NCBI GenBank assembly: GCA_951799405.1
Contig: OX637350.1
Span: forward strand, 10,649,852 to 10,713,851
DNA length: 64,000 nt
Origin: Agapetus fuscipes
Lineage: Eukaryota; Arthropoda; Insecta; Trichoptera; Glossosomatidae
Direction: 5' to 3'
Under the pieces are notes generated by a model. The model was given only the letters and a program-made list of their open reading frames with translations, had not been told where the DNA came from and ran no database searches. The position numbers were made by a program, and so were the translations under genes. Positions 51,675 to 61,550 of the stretch are shown here, piece after piece; position 1 is the first letter of the stretch; each line of letters opens with the position of its first letter.

Positions 51675-52030
51675 ACTATGAATATTCATCGTTTATTTTT
51701 TCTACCTATCTTTTAAAAGGTTTTTAGCTACGAAAACCACGATTTCTGGATGCCACGGGCGTTTTTATACCTAAAAATTACTTATTTGTTAAAAAGATTA
51801 AAATTTAAATGAATTTGATTCCTACAGCCTTATTACTGAACCTGAAATCAGGTTTTAACTTTCTTTTTGCACTAATAAAAAAAATTAGGATTAAATACAA
51901 CCTTTTTACGCATTTACGCAAAATTTCCCGAACTCATTTCAAATTAATTTCACATTACCAACTTAATCAAAACATAACATTTCGCCGCACACGAAATTAG
52001 CAGGTTCCTCTTGGAAACATTTAGACCGCT
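51675..52030. other. Unassigned AT-rich stretch
   Basis: No feature is recognised. The frame at 51809-52000 is AT-driven. Confidence 0.35.
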
Positions 52031-52330
52031 GAGCATATATTAGCATATGCTACGAAGGTGCCGGTACCCCGGTAAACCCGGGTGGGTTTGCTGACCACTC
52101 TACCATAATTCCTCGCTTCGCCTCTTCGTGTAGGGAGGACGGGAACCTTGAATCTCTCATCCCTAGCGGCCAGTTCCAAAACCACCCCGATCTGATGACT
52201 TTACAAACTTTCGTCTCAAGCCAACCACTCGAGATGCGAAATTTCTTTTGATCCAGGATTTGAGGGGAATATGGGGCTAAGATATTATAAACGCCCATAT
52301 GGTTACTATAGTATGTTACAAGGTGTTATA
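52031..52330. other. GC-richer block, possibly an old repeat
   Basis: A 300 bp stretch (GTGCCGGTACCCCGGTAAAC, GGGTTTGCTGACCACTC, CTTCGTGTAGGGAGGACGGG) stands out from its AT-rich surroundings. The minus-strand frame (82 codons) has no domain I recognise. It could be the 3' end of a retroelement. Confidence 0.3.
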
Positions 52331-53156
52331 AAATGGCACTTGCACAAATAATAATAATAATCTAAGCTGCAAAAATGTGTTTAAAAAATCACATATAAAA
52401 ATCAACTTATCTGCCATGCGAGCCTGGTGTTTTATTACCATTTTTTCAATACAATTTAACTGTGTTTTGACATTGCCGATTGTGAACAGCTGATCTCGTA
52501 GTCAAATGTTGTAATTTGTATACTATTTGTATGGAAAAAAAATTGTCAGCCTGATCGATTTCTATCTACCTATATGATCGGTAGGTGTGTCGAGACTTAT
52601 ATCGAACATACCTACTCGTATTTAGACAAAATTCGATTTTTTGTATACTAATTCTCGTATTTTTTACAATTTTATGGACGAATAAATGAGTACAGAAAGT
52701 TTTTTGTTTGCTCCTTAACATGACCGACAATAAATGAACTAAGAAATTAGAGTAAAATTTACTCATCTTTTAAAAAAGCTGTAATACAACCACACAAGCT
52801 TCATATATCTAAATTATGTTGTGATTTTCATCCAAACAATTTTCCGATCCTATATTGGGTAGCAAAGCAGGTTGGTGAGTGGTCCGCTCAACTAATCAAC
52901 ACACTTTTAGATGGAAATCAGTTTATATTTACGATGAATTTTCTCAAAGTTCCAGAAACAATCGGTAATTTGATTGGCGATGAATTTGGAGTTGTGATTG
53001 GTTGTTTAAATTTATGCGAAAACTTTTTAATCAAAAGTTGTGTTACCCAATAGCGTTCCATGCTGAAAAAAATCTTAAATGAAATGAAATTCTTATCTGT
53101 GATAATAATCGGGATTCATTGATTTTCATTTATAACAATTTTCCTTTTATCTGATC
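52331..53156. other. Unassigned; RepA scrap at 52358-52400
   Basis: AATCTAAGCTGCAAAAATGT is a short RepA end. The rest is unassigned. Confidence 0.35.
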
Positions 53157-53780
53157 TTGTTATTACGAATGTGTGTCTGTGTGTTTTACTTGTGTAAGTG
53201 TGTCTGTGTCTCTAGATGTAGGTGTTTAAATAATTATACTTGTATTTGTTCGATGGTGTAAGCATTTACTCAAATCTTCTAAATAAGAATATTCTAGCGG
53301 GGTCTCGCGTGTGCCATAACCCTTATAATCTTATCTTATCTAATCTAATCTTAGCTGCAAAGATATTTATCATTTAAGATTTATATTAAATGCATTCCCA
53401 CATGCAGTCATGTATAATTTCGCGCTAACACATGCCGCATGTGGACCTACATTATAAAAACCCAATCTCAAATGAACATAAGCCCTGCAACTCTTGCCGT
53501 CCTGCCCTGAAACAGGGGTGACATTGGCAAAGTGAACCATTTTTTACAGTATGGGTGGTCAGCCTCATACCAACCTATAAGTCAAGGAACGATACGTGAA
53601 CGATATATGAACGATATATACCTGTAAATAGGGATCGAGATGCTTTAAAGGAAGACTTGTATGGGAGTTGGCGAGCAATACAGTAAAAAAGTGCTATACA
53701 GTATGAACGGAATCTTAAAAAAAATGTGTGAAATAAATCAACCAAAGTTTTTATTAAATTGAACTCGTAAATTGTAAAAT
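53157..53780 (+). mobile_element. Solo LTR split by a RepA copy
   Basis: The left part (53157-53328) matches the first half of the LTR at 45058 (TGTTATTACGAATGTGTG, TGTTTAAATAATTATACTTG). The right part (about 53640-53780) matches its second half (GGAGTTGGCGAGCAATACAG, GAACGGAATCTTAAAAAA, TTTTTATTAAATTGAA). RepA sits between them. Confidence 0.65.
53329..53593 (-). repeat. RepA copy inserted in an LTR
   Basis: Complete reverse copy from CTTATCTTATCTAATCTAAT to CCTCATACCAACCTATAAGT. The host LTR sequence resumes downstream after a short GAACGATA repeat run. Confidence 0.85.
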
Positions 53781-54285
53781 TATTTTATCTCTTTTATATT
53801 CTACTCGCGGTAACCTTTATTGGGTAGTATGTAAAAAACTTTACTGTATTTTGATGACACATTTTGTTGTCTATATTAGACAAATTTAAGAGCTTTATAC
53901 TCCGAGCTACAGGGTGTTGCACCACGACATCAGTACGGCTTTTCGGTACATTAAATAAGTCATATCCTTGCCCTCGGTTTTAGTCCTCAGGCACATACAA
54001 CCTGTAGCTCTCCAACAGGGTGGGTTCTGCGACGTACAGCTGTGGAGGTATTGGGCACTGGCCACCCCTAGCGGAATAGTGGCTGTATACAAGAACAAAA
54101 GCCCAGTTTAGTGACGTCACAATAAATTCCCAGTGGATACACTGTTGACTCCATTTATTTCCCACAATCTTATAGAATTAAATTCAAAATTGTATTGTAC
54201 CCATTTGATCTGTGATTGTACCTTTACGTTTTCACGGTTTACAATTAAGAGTTGTTTTTCGGGATCTTTTTCCGTAGTCCCTTGG
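53781..54285. other. Unassigned
   Basis: No feature is supported. The GC-richer frames at 53907-54165 show no domain. Confidence 0.35.
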
Positions 54286-54289
54286 AACT

Positions 54290-54338
54290 TAAGCTAACGT
54301 TTCGTCCATGTCTTTGATGGGCTTTTCCAGCTGAACAT
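54290..54338 (-). ncRNA. Decayed hammerhead-like motif
   Basis: The minus strand has CAGCTGGAAAAG where CTGANGAT is expected, stem GCCCAT/ATGGAC with one mismatch and loop CAAAGAC, then GAAACGTT. The order and the stem sequence match the 57.5 kb copies, but the core is damaged. Confidence 0.4.
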
Positions 54339-54756
54339 TTGTAGTGTTACTGCTTTTCAAATTGTTAAATTCATTTGGCCAGACATCAAAGTTAATCTCA
54401 AGTTCAATATCAACTGTGAGAGGTAATTTGTATAGATGATATCGCATCAATATTTATCATTCACAATTCACGGCCGATGCGGAAGCTTGGAGTTCCTGCT
54501 CTCAAAGGCCACTAATGTTACAGCTAATGAATGACCTTCCCATCAGCGAAACTCTCCGATGATTATTAGGTTCAATATTTGGCTGAAGCTCCGCCAAAGA
54601 TAAACACGACTATTGGGAAAATGCAGCGAAGCTAATTGCCAATATTTTGAGTTTTTTCGATTTTTTATTTATTTTAATTTCTGTTCAGAACATGATTTTT
54701 CATTTTTTTGATAACCATTTGACTACATTAACATTATTCAATTTTATTTATCATAT
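54339..54756. other. Unassigned
   Basis: No feature is recognised. Confidence 0.35.
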
Positions 54757-54950
54757 ATTGCTAATGTCAGTCCTGTTTCAGGGAAGGTCAGCAAAAGTTG
54801 AAGGTCTTATGTTCATTTGAGGATTGGTTTTTTAATTGTAAGTAAATACTCAGCGTTTGTAAGCGTGAACTTACAAGTGTGAGCGTGCATTTAATATGAA
54901 CTTTAAATGTTGCTATACCTTTGTAACTCAGATTAGATTAGATATCAGAT
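54757..54950 (+). repeat. RepA, 3' three-quarters
   Basis: It begins in the centre (AATGTCAGTCCTGTTTCAGG) and ends TAACTCAGATTAGATTAGAT. Confidence 0.75.
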
Positions 54951-55054
54951 TTTTTTTTTTTGGCCTTTTCCTATTTTGTTCATAACAAAGTTATCCCGAT
55001 ATTTTATCGAAAGCTCGTTTTACATAGAATTAAGCTTCAGTACGGGTTTAAAAT

Positions 55055-55368
55055 TAAAATTAAATTAGGCTGATTTATTTGGTGAGCGCTGTTTTTGTGT
55101 GTATCACACCTCAAGAGCCCTCTGCGAGCTTGGTCGTCGCTGTAGAAAGCGCCAATTCTCAAGCAAGACCCAGTTGTTGTTAGGGTGGGATGGACCTTTT
55201 GATGACCGGTCTTTGGTAAAGGTATATGAATTTTCCAACCCAGCGAAGAGCATATTTGAAAATATATATATTTTTTTTTTTTTTTTTTGCTCTGTCGGGG
55301 TTTGAACTCACAACCTTCCATTAACGAGTCCGAAGCGTTACCACTAGACTACGGACCGGTCTGGAATA
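55055..55368 (-). mobile_element. SINE-2, full length (hairpin-ended subtype)
   Basis: The minus strand head is CCGGTCCGTAGTCTAGTGGT with B box GAGTTCAAACCCC. A long A-run lies at the end of the tRNA-related part (T-run at 55266-55288). The end is GCTCACCAAATAAATCAGCC. Confidence 0.88.
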
Positions 55369-55689
55369 CATTAAACTCACAGTTAATTACAAAAAAGTTT
55401 TTTTTTACATTCATAAAAATGCACTTTCACAAAGGAACTGCCGAAAATGTAGATAACACAATTTTTTTTTTTCATTTTTACTTTATGCGATTTAACCGAT
55501 GCGCAAATTCTTGTTGCAAAACACAAGCTAATGGATTGAAGCAGCATTCGTCGGATAACATTCTAGCATATTCTGTTTCTACCAATGGAGGTATTTATGC
55601 ATCCATTCAACGCATTAGTGTTCTCTAATGACTTCAATACCGACCACGCGGGTTTATGGCTCGTCAAATCCGAGTGCTCAAAAATAATC
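55369..55689. other. Unassigned
   Basis: The open frame at 55287-55628 starts inside the SINE and shows no domain. Confidence 0.35.
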
Positions 55690-56335
55690 ATAATGGTGCT
55701 GCACGGGCCCGGATTAACTCTTCTGGGGGCCCTGGTGCAAATAAAAGCTTGGGGCCCCTATATGCTTCCCCAACATAAAATATTACCCCTCAACTCCTCC
55801 TATTTTTACACAACCCAAAAGATGCATAGCATTTCCGGAAAAAAATGTTTAAATGTTTTCTACGCAATATTTAGCCTTTAGGAAGCTCTCTGGGCACTTG
55901 TTTTTTTTTTTTTTTTGTAGCAAATTTTGCTAATTAAGTAAATACTATTTGTATATATCCAGTTATGTCATGTCACTGGCACTGTGTAGTGTGCGCGTAT
56001 GAACTTGATGACTCTTTCCTTGAATTTATAAATGACTACTACTCTTAATTTCTGTTGGTAATTTATTATATTCATCAAATTCTCTATGCATAACGCCTCT
56101 GCCATATTTATGCCTCATAAGACTTGAGCCCTAAAAAAACTTTTAATGTTATCCATTTTTAAATAAAAAGTCCGTAATCGGCCTCTTGGTCGCAAATGCC
56201 TGCAAAAACTTGGGCATTGAAAAAAAATGCGAGTTTCTTTGGCTTTTTGGGGGACTCCTGGGTGGGGGGGGCCAGGTTTGGTCGCGCCGCTCGAACCACC
56301 CTTAATGCGGACCTGATTCTGCACTACGATGAAAC
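55690..56335. mobile_element. Possible non-autonomous hAT-like element
   Basis: The left end (GTGCTGCACGGGCCCGGATT) and reversed right end (GTAGTGCAGAATCAGGTCCG) are imperfect inverted repeats, each followed by ATTAA-like bases. GGGGGCCCTGGTGCAAATAA next to the end resembles many hAT-type non-autonomous elements. Target duplication is not resolved and there is no ORF. Confidence 0.4.
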
Positions 56336-56547
56336 GTAAAACTGAAAACTGCGGCTAATCAAAGCACCGATTTTATTTTACGCTTGTTCATTCTTGCATA
56401 CAGCTGGCCAGAAATTCAGTGTGGGTTTTCACATTTAATAATACTTGTAAACATCATGAAAAATACCTGTAGTATGTATTGGATTTTTTCAACATTTTTT
56501 TGTTCAAGTTGTAGGGTTTGTTTATTCATATTGCGAGGCTTAATTAT

Positions 56548-56862
56548 AATTAAATCTATAATCTAAGTGGTTGGCGTAAGGCCGGCCCCCTTACCTGTAA
56601 AAATAAATAGGTTCCACTCGCCATATGCGAAACCCTTCGGGGATAACGCGGCAAGAAGTTACACTAGATGTGTAGCTTATTTGCGTTGCAAAGATATATT
56701 ACATTAAAAAATCATATTCATGCATTTCCACAAGCAGACATGTGCAAGTTCACGCTTACACATGCCGAATATGGACTTACAAAATAAAAACAATCTCAAA
56801 TGAACACCTTCTCTGAAACAGAAGTGACATTGGCGCATTGAACTGTTTTTGCCAGAACCAGA
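56548..56862 (-). repeat. RepA copy, split by a SINE-1 fragment
   Basis: AAATCTATAATCTAAGTGG is followed by SINE-1 sequence, then GTTGCAAAGATATATTACAT resumes RepA, which continues to GACATTGGCGCATTGAACTG. Confidence 0.8.
56567..56693 (+). mobile_element. SINE-1 3' fragment inside RepA
   Basis: It runs from AGTGGTTGGCGTAAGGCCGG to AGATGTGTAGCTTATTTGCG. The tRNA-like head is absent. Confidence 0.8.
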
Positions 56863-56934
56863 AATCAAAACGTCACAATGCTGTATACAACATGCACAAT
56901 AAATGAGAACCAAAAGGGTAACAAATGATTTAAC

Positions 56935-57232
56935 GCTACTTAGCTTAAGATGCAGTGTAACTTCTTGTAGTTTTCCGCAAAGGGGTCGCATATTGGGAGT
57001 GAAACTTATTTATTTTAAAGTTAAGGGGGGCGTCCTTGCGCCAATCACTTCAGTTGAAGTGTAGGTTTCCCTACTCCCGATAGGGGCTGGTAATCATTTC
57101 TTGTGAAGGCTAAGTAAACCTTGTCGGTATTATATTTTTGGGTTCATTTCTGACACCCTAGATGGGATTCAAACCCGGGCTCTCGGCAAGGAATGCAAGC
57201 ACTCTGCCAACAGAGCTATCAACCGGACACGA
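56935..57232 (-). mobile_element. SINE-1, full length
   Basis: On the minus strand: head GTCCGGTTGATAGCTCTGTT, B box CCCGGGTTTGAATCCC, body, and 3' end near CTTAAGCTAAGTAGCG. Confidence 0.85.
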
Positions 57233-57435
57233 GTGGAAAATATATCTAGGTGTAAGGCTGAGAAGTAGGTACTCTATCTTAAAGATAAAACTGAATAAGT
57301 ACTGATTCACTGATTTGAGAAACTGTGGGTTAAACACTTTATTGGGTCACTGGGTGCAACTTCTCATAATAAGTAAACTAACCATAAAAAAAATCTCTTG
57401 ACAAACTAAGAGTTTTAGGCTTACACGGCCGGCTG
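57233..57435. other. Unassigned
   Basis: Nothing is recognised. Confidence 0.35.
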
Positions 57436-57491
57436 ATGATGCTGGAGTGATGCTTTCCGGGATCTGTTGCCGTGGTCTGTGGGAGCTGGAG

Positions 57492-57539
57492 CTTCCGGAC
57501 GTTTCGCCCATTTCTACGATGGACATCTTCAGCGTGAAG
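57492..57539 (-). ncRNA. Hammerhead-ribozyme-like motif 5a
   Basis: Mirror of motif 5b. Stem II is GTCCAT/ATGGGC: relative to 5b, one C-to-T change leaves a T-G wobble pair, so the stem is preserved. Confidence 0.6.
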
Positions 57540-57627
57540 TATGATGATGATGATGATCTTGATGAGAACTGTGATGACAGTTCTGACAAGACTCACAGTT
57601 CTCATCAAGATCATCATCATCATCATA

Positions 57628-57675
57628 CTTCACGCTGAAGATGCCCATCGTAGAAATGGGCGAAACGTCCGGAAG
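57628..57675 (+). ncRNA. Hammerhead-ribozyme-like motif 5b
   Basis: Core CTGAAGA (57635-57641), extra T, perfect 6 bp stem II GCCCAT/ATGGGC with loop CGTAGAA, GAAA (57662-57665), CG, T, and C (57669) as cleavage base. Stem I is CTTCACG with CGGAAG, 6 pairs with a bulged A. This is the best-preserved example in the window. Confidence 0.65.
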
Positions 57676-57913
57676 CTCCAGCTCCCACAGACCACGGCAA
57701 CAGGTCCCGGAAATCATCACTCCAGCATCATGACAAACTCCTAAACTAGGCAGGATTTTCCCACTTTTTTGTGTTTTCTATCGTAGAAGACAGGATAAAT
57801 GTGCATGTTATTAAGAAGCCTCCGTTAGCTTAATATGACACTTATTCAGTTCTACCTTAAAGGTGTCGATGTACATAGTTAGAAGTATTTGTGCATTGTA
57901 CAAACGTGACCCG

Positions 57914-58156
57914 TACCCTTAGTACGAGTTGCAAAACTTGAGTAATGTAAAGTTTACGGCAATTATTAAAGAGGGATTTTCCCCAAAATCTGCCGTTTTT
58001 GTTTGTTTGAACATGATTTTCTTCATCACTGTAACTCTTTCGCTAAGACCATTAAGTGTAAGAAACAAAAAAGGCAGATTTTGGGAGAAATCACTCTTTA
58101 ATTTTTTCCGTAAACTTTACTTTTCTCAAGTTTTACAACTCATACTAAGGGTACAG
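57914..58156. mobile_element. Foldback element, about 90 bp arms
   Basis: The left arm (TACCCTTAGTACGAGTTGCA to ATCTGCCGTTTTTGTTT) and right arm (58062-58156) are reverse complements with about one mismatch per ten bases, around a ~57 bp loop containing CTTTCGCTAAGACC. One arm and part of the loop also occur at 9440-9570. Confidence 0.75.
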
Positions 58157-58496
58157 ATCATCCCCGTTACAGCAAACAGGAGATCAGCTGACAGCCAGAT
58201 GGACTCGCCCCGTAGCTAATGAAAATGGAAGGCGTAGCACAAAACGTCACGGGATGACATTTCACATTTAACAATGATGAATTAGCAGAGCTTATAGCCC
58301 AAGCATGATTATACAATGATGTTTCTGAATTCAAGAGCGAGCACTCCACAAAGGCAAGCGTAGACAAAACAGATAGGATAGCGCGAAATTTTTTACAAAT
58401 CAGAAGGGATACCTACATTAATTGCGTTTTGTCCTTCCAGAAATAATGACAATCTTAAATGTAAGTATCTCATGTACACGTTGATTTACAATATTA
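58157..58496. other. Unassigned
   Basis: No feature is supported. Confidence 0.35.
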
Positions 58497-58650
58497 CAGT
58501 CCAGTTGATAGCTCAGCTAGTAGAGTGCTTGCATTCCATGCCGAGAACTTCGTTCTAATTCCACCGAGGGTATCAGAAATCATTTCACGTTTCGGTTTTT
58601 ATTTTAAGCCCAATATAAAATAACGGCAAGAATTACTCAAACGCAACGCA
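58497..58650 (+). mobile_element. SINE-1 5' half
   Basis: The head TTGATAGCTCAGCTAGTAGA and CATGCCGAGAACTTCG are present, with a damaged B box (GTTCTAATTCC). It runs to ACGGCAAGAATTACTCA, then meets the next copy head-to-tail in reverse. Confidence 0.8.
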
Positions 58651-58977
58651 ACTAAACGCAACTAAGCTACACATTTTAGTGTAACTTCTTGCCGCGTTAT
58701 CCCCGAAGGGGTCGCATGTGGCGAGTTGAACCTATTTATTTTTACAGGTAAGGGGGCCGGCCTTACGCCAACCACTTCAGTTGAAGTGGAGGTTTCCCAG
58801 CTCCCGAGAGTGCTGGTACTCATTTCTTGTGAAGGCTGAGTAAACCTTGCCGGTATTTATTTTGGGGTTTGAAATAAACACCGAAAGGGAAATCATTTCT
58901 GACACCCTCGGTGAGATTCGAACCAGAGCTTTCGGCATGGAATGCAAGCACTCTACCACTTGAGCTATCGACCGGAC
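58651..58977 (-). mobile_element. SINE-1, full length
   Basis: The minus strand starts GTCCGGTCGATAGCTCAAGT with B box GGTTCGAATCTC and ends with TAGCTTAGTTGCGTTTAG at the left. Confidence 0.9.
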
Positions 58978-59160
58978 AACCTTTACAATAAAATAGAACC
59001 AGCTCCCTCGGAAGCCGGGAAACCCCCCCTTTAACTGAAGTGGTTGGCACAAGGCCAGTCCCCTTACCTGTAATAATAAATTGGTTCCACTCGCCATATG
59101 CAACCCCTTAACGGAAAACGCGGCAGAAATCTACACTAACCGTGTAACTTAGTAGCGCTA
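58978..59160 (+). mobile_element. SINE-1 3' half
   Basis: It runs from AACCAGCTCCCTCGGAAGCC to CGTGTAACTTAGTAGCGC. It directly abuts the head of the previous reversed copy. Confidence 0.8.
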
Positions 59161-59194
59161 ATTCATTGGTTACCTTTTGTAGTTTTTCATTGAT

Positions 59195-59372
59195 GGTTCT
59201 TGGCTGGTTCTTATTTTTCGTGAAGGCTTAGTGTACCTACCTTTCTGGTATTTTGATTTTTGTTTCAAAATAAACACCAAAACGAAAAACCATTCCTGAC
59301 AGCCTCGGTGAGGATCTAGCCCCAGCTCTCTGGTATGGAACGCAAGCATTTTATCAACTGAACTATACTGAT
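59195..59372 (-). mobile_element. SINE-1 5' half, diverged
   Basis: The minus strand carries CAGTATAGTTCAGTTGATAA and TGTCAGGAATGGTTTTTCG, with a poor B box. The 3' half is missing. Confidence 0.7.
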
Positions 59373-59591
59373 TAACTCACTGAAAATAACATTTCGTTTT
59401 TTACCATTAATTCTCCAACAATGATAATCTCTTACATTCAATACTAATTGGAATAACAGCTTTTATAACGCTGGAGCATCCTATATCGACTGCTTCAAGG
59501 AAGACAGCACTAAGTCAAAAAAGATAGTTTTGCAGGAGAGCCAATTGAATGTTATTTATTCCATGGAAAACAATGCCTTAACTTTTTTTAC

Positions 59592-61550
59592 ATTCATCTA
59601 TTAACAAATATAAAAGAGATAGAGACACGGCTGTCATCTTGGAATGAAGATAATATCTAATAATAATGTGGGAGAAGTACCAAACCTATTTGCTACGTTT
59701 TTTAAAAGTGTTTTTACTACTGATAATACTGGTCAGTCCTTTGATTTCTCATCTCACATTGATTTTCAGCTCTCGAGCTTGTCATTTGAAGTGTCTGATG
59801 TTACATCAGGTATAAAATTAATGAAACCTTTAACTTGTCCTGGCCCTGATGGGGTTCCGGCATTTTTTTTAAAGAATTGTGCTTCTAGTTTGACACAACC
59901 TTTGTGCACTATTTTTAATTTATCTATATCTTCTGGATGCTTTCCACTTATCTGGAAGACATCCTACATCACTCCAATATTCAAAGGTAAGGATAGGAAG
60001 GATGTCACAAACTACAGACCTATTAACTTGCTCTCGGCTATTCCCAAACTGCTTGAAAAACTGATTTTATCGAAAATTGGATTTGTGGTCACTAGATCTT
60101 TAACTAATTGTCAACATGGCTTTTTACCCAATAGATCTACGACCACTAATCTCATGTCTTATGAGAATTTTTTGTCGGGGGCTCTTGGTAGACGTAAACA
60201 GATCGATGTTATTTACACAGATTTCGCTAAAGCTTTTGATAGAGTTTCTCACAATATCTTGCTTACGAAACTGGAAGCAATGGGAGTATCTGGTAGCTTT
60301 TTGTTGTGGATTAGGAGTTATATTATGAATCGTTCCCTGATCGTGAAAATAAATAACTCTGAGTCTGATCCTTTTACACAAACTAGTGGTGTCCCACAGG
60401 GATCTCATCTTGGTCCGCTGCTATTTTTATTATTCATTGACGATATTGTTAATGTTGTCCAGGACTGTAATGTACTTTTGTTTGCGGATGACATTAAAAT
60501 TTTTCGTGAGATCGACTCAATCAACGATTGTATTAAACTACAATCGACACTTGATAGATTAAATAACTGGTGTTCACTTAATCATCTTAATCTTAATATA
60601 TCCAAATGTCAAGTGATGCGTTTTTATAGATTAAAAAACCCATTGATTAAAGATTATGTTATTAATCATAACTTATTAAATAATGTTTTAGTCATCTCTG
60701 ACTTGGGGGTTCTGTTTGATCATAAACTCTCATTTGTCGCCCACATTAACGATATCCGCGCTAAAAGTATGAAAATGCTTGGCTTTGTTTTCCGAATTAC
60801 CAAAGATTTCCGTGATTTACAAACAATAAAAATTCTTTATACTTCACTGGTCCGTAGCGTTTTAGAATACTGTTCTACCATCTGGTCTCCTCACTTCTCG
60901 GTCCATATTGACAATATTGAAAAAGTTCATACTAAATTTTTAAAAATCGTTAATTTTAAACTAAATATTCCTATTGCTAATTTTGACCCCATCTTCCTTA
61001 ACTCCTTACTTAATTTAACTAGTTTGTCTAATAGGAGAAAAATTATTGATTTACTCACACTCTATAAAATTAAGAATGGTCTAATAGATTGCCCGATGTT
61101 GCTTGAAACTATTAATTTTTTTGTTCCGCGACAGGGATCTCGTCAGATAGTTCCTTATCGCCCTGTAGCTTCCAATACAAATGCACATTATAACAGTTGC
61201 ATAAATCGCCTTCAACGTAGTGGTAATACCTGTACACTGGACTTTGACCCACCCAACAATAACTTTGATAGGTATAGAGCTGCTCTGTTGAGGTACTTTT
61301 TGGATGAATAGTGTTTTTATTTCTGTTGCTTGTATATTTCATTTGATTTTTGATTTATATTTTTTGATTTATATTTTTTCTCTAGTTAGTAACTTTGATT
61401 TTTATTCTTATTTTTATATAGTTTTTGTTATTGTGTTTATTTGTTTCATTTTACTTTCATATACTTTACATCTTTTTGGTATTTTTATGTATTTGTGTTA
61501 TTTTTTAAACTATGTAACCATTTCATGTAAAAGGCACTAAGTGCCGTTAA

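Larger units (their letters stand above)
57436..57731. mobile_element. Foldback element, 139 bp arms, 18 bp loop, two ribozyme-like motifs
   Basis: 57436-57574 and 57593-57731 are reverse complements with only a few differences. Each arm contains TCTGTGGGAGCTGGAGCTTC, GACGTTTCGCCCATTTCTAC and a GATGATGATGATGATC microsatellite. Each arm carries a hammerhead-like motif pointing toward the element's outer end. No target duplication was identified. Confidence 0.85.

Noticed and set aside
57447..57744. His/Asp-rich frames such as DDDDDLDENC and HHQDHHHHH
   Set aside because: Caused by the GATGAT microsatellite inside the foldback arms. The same peptide appears on both strands because of the palindrome.
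7057..58977. Genuine tRNA genes at the SINE heads
   Set aside because: The heads have A- and B-box-like motifs but cannot fold into full cloverleaves, and they continue into shared SINE bodies.
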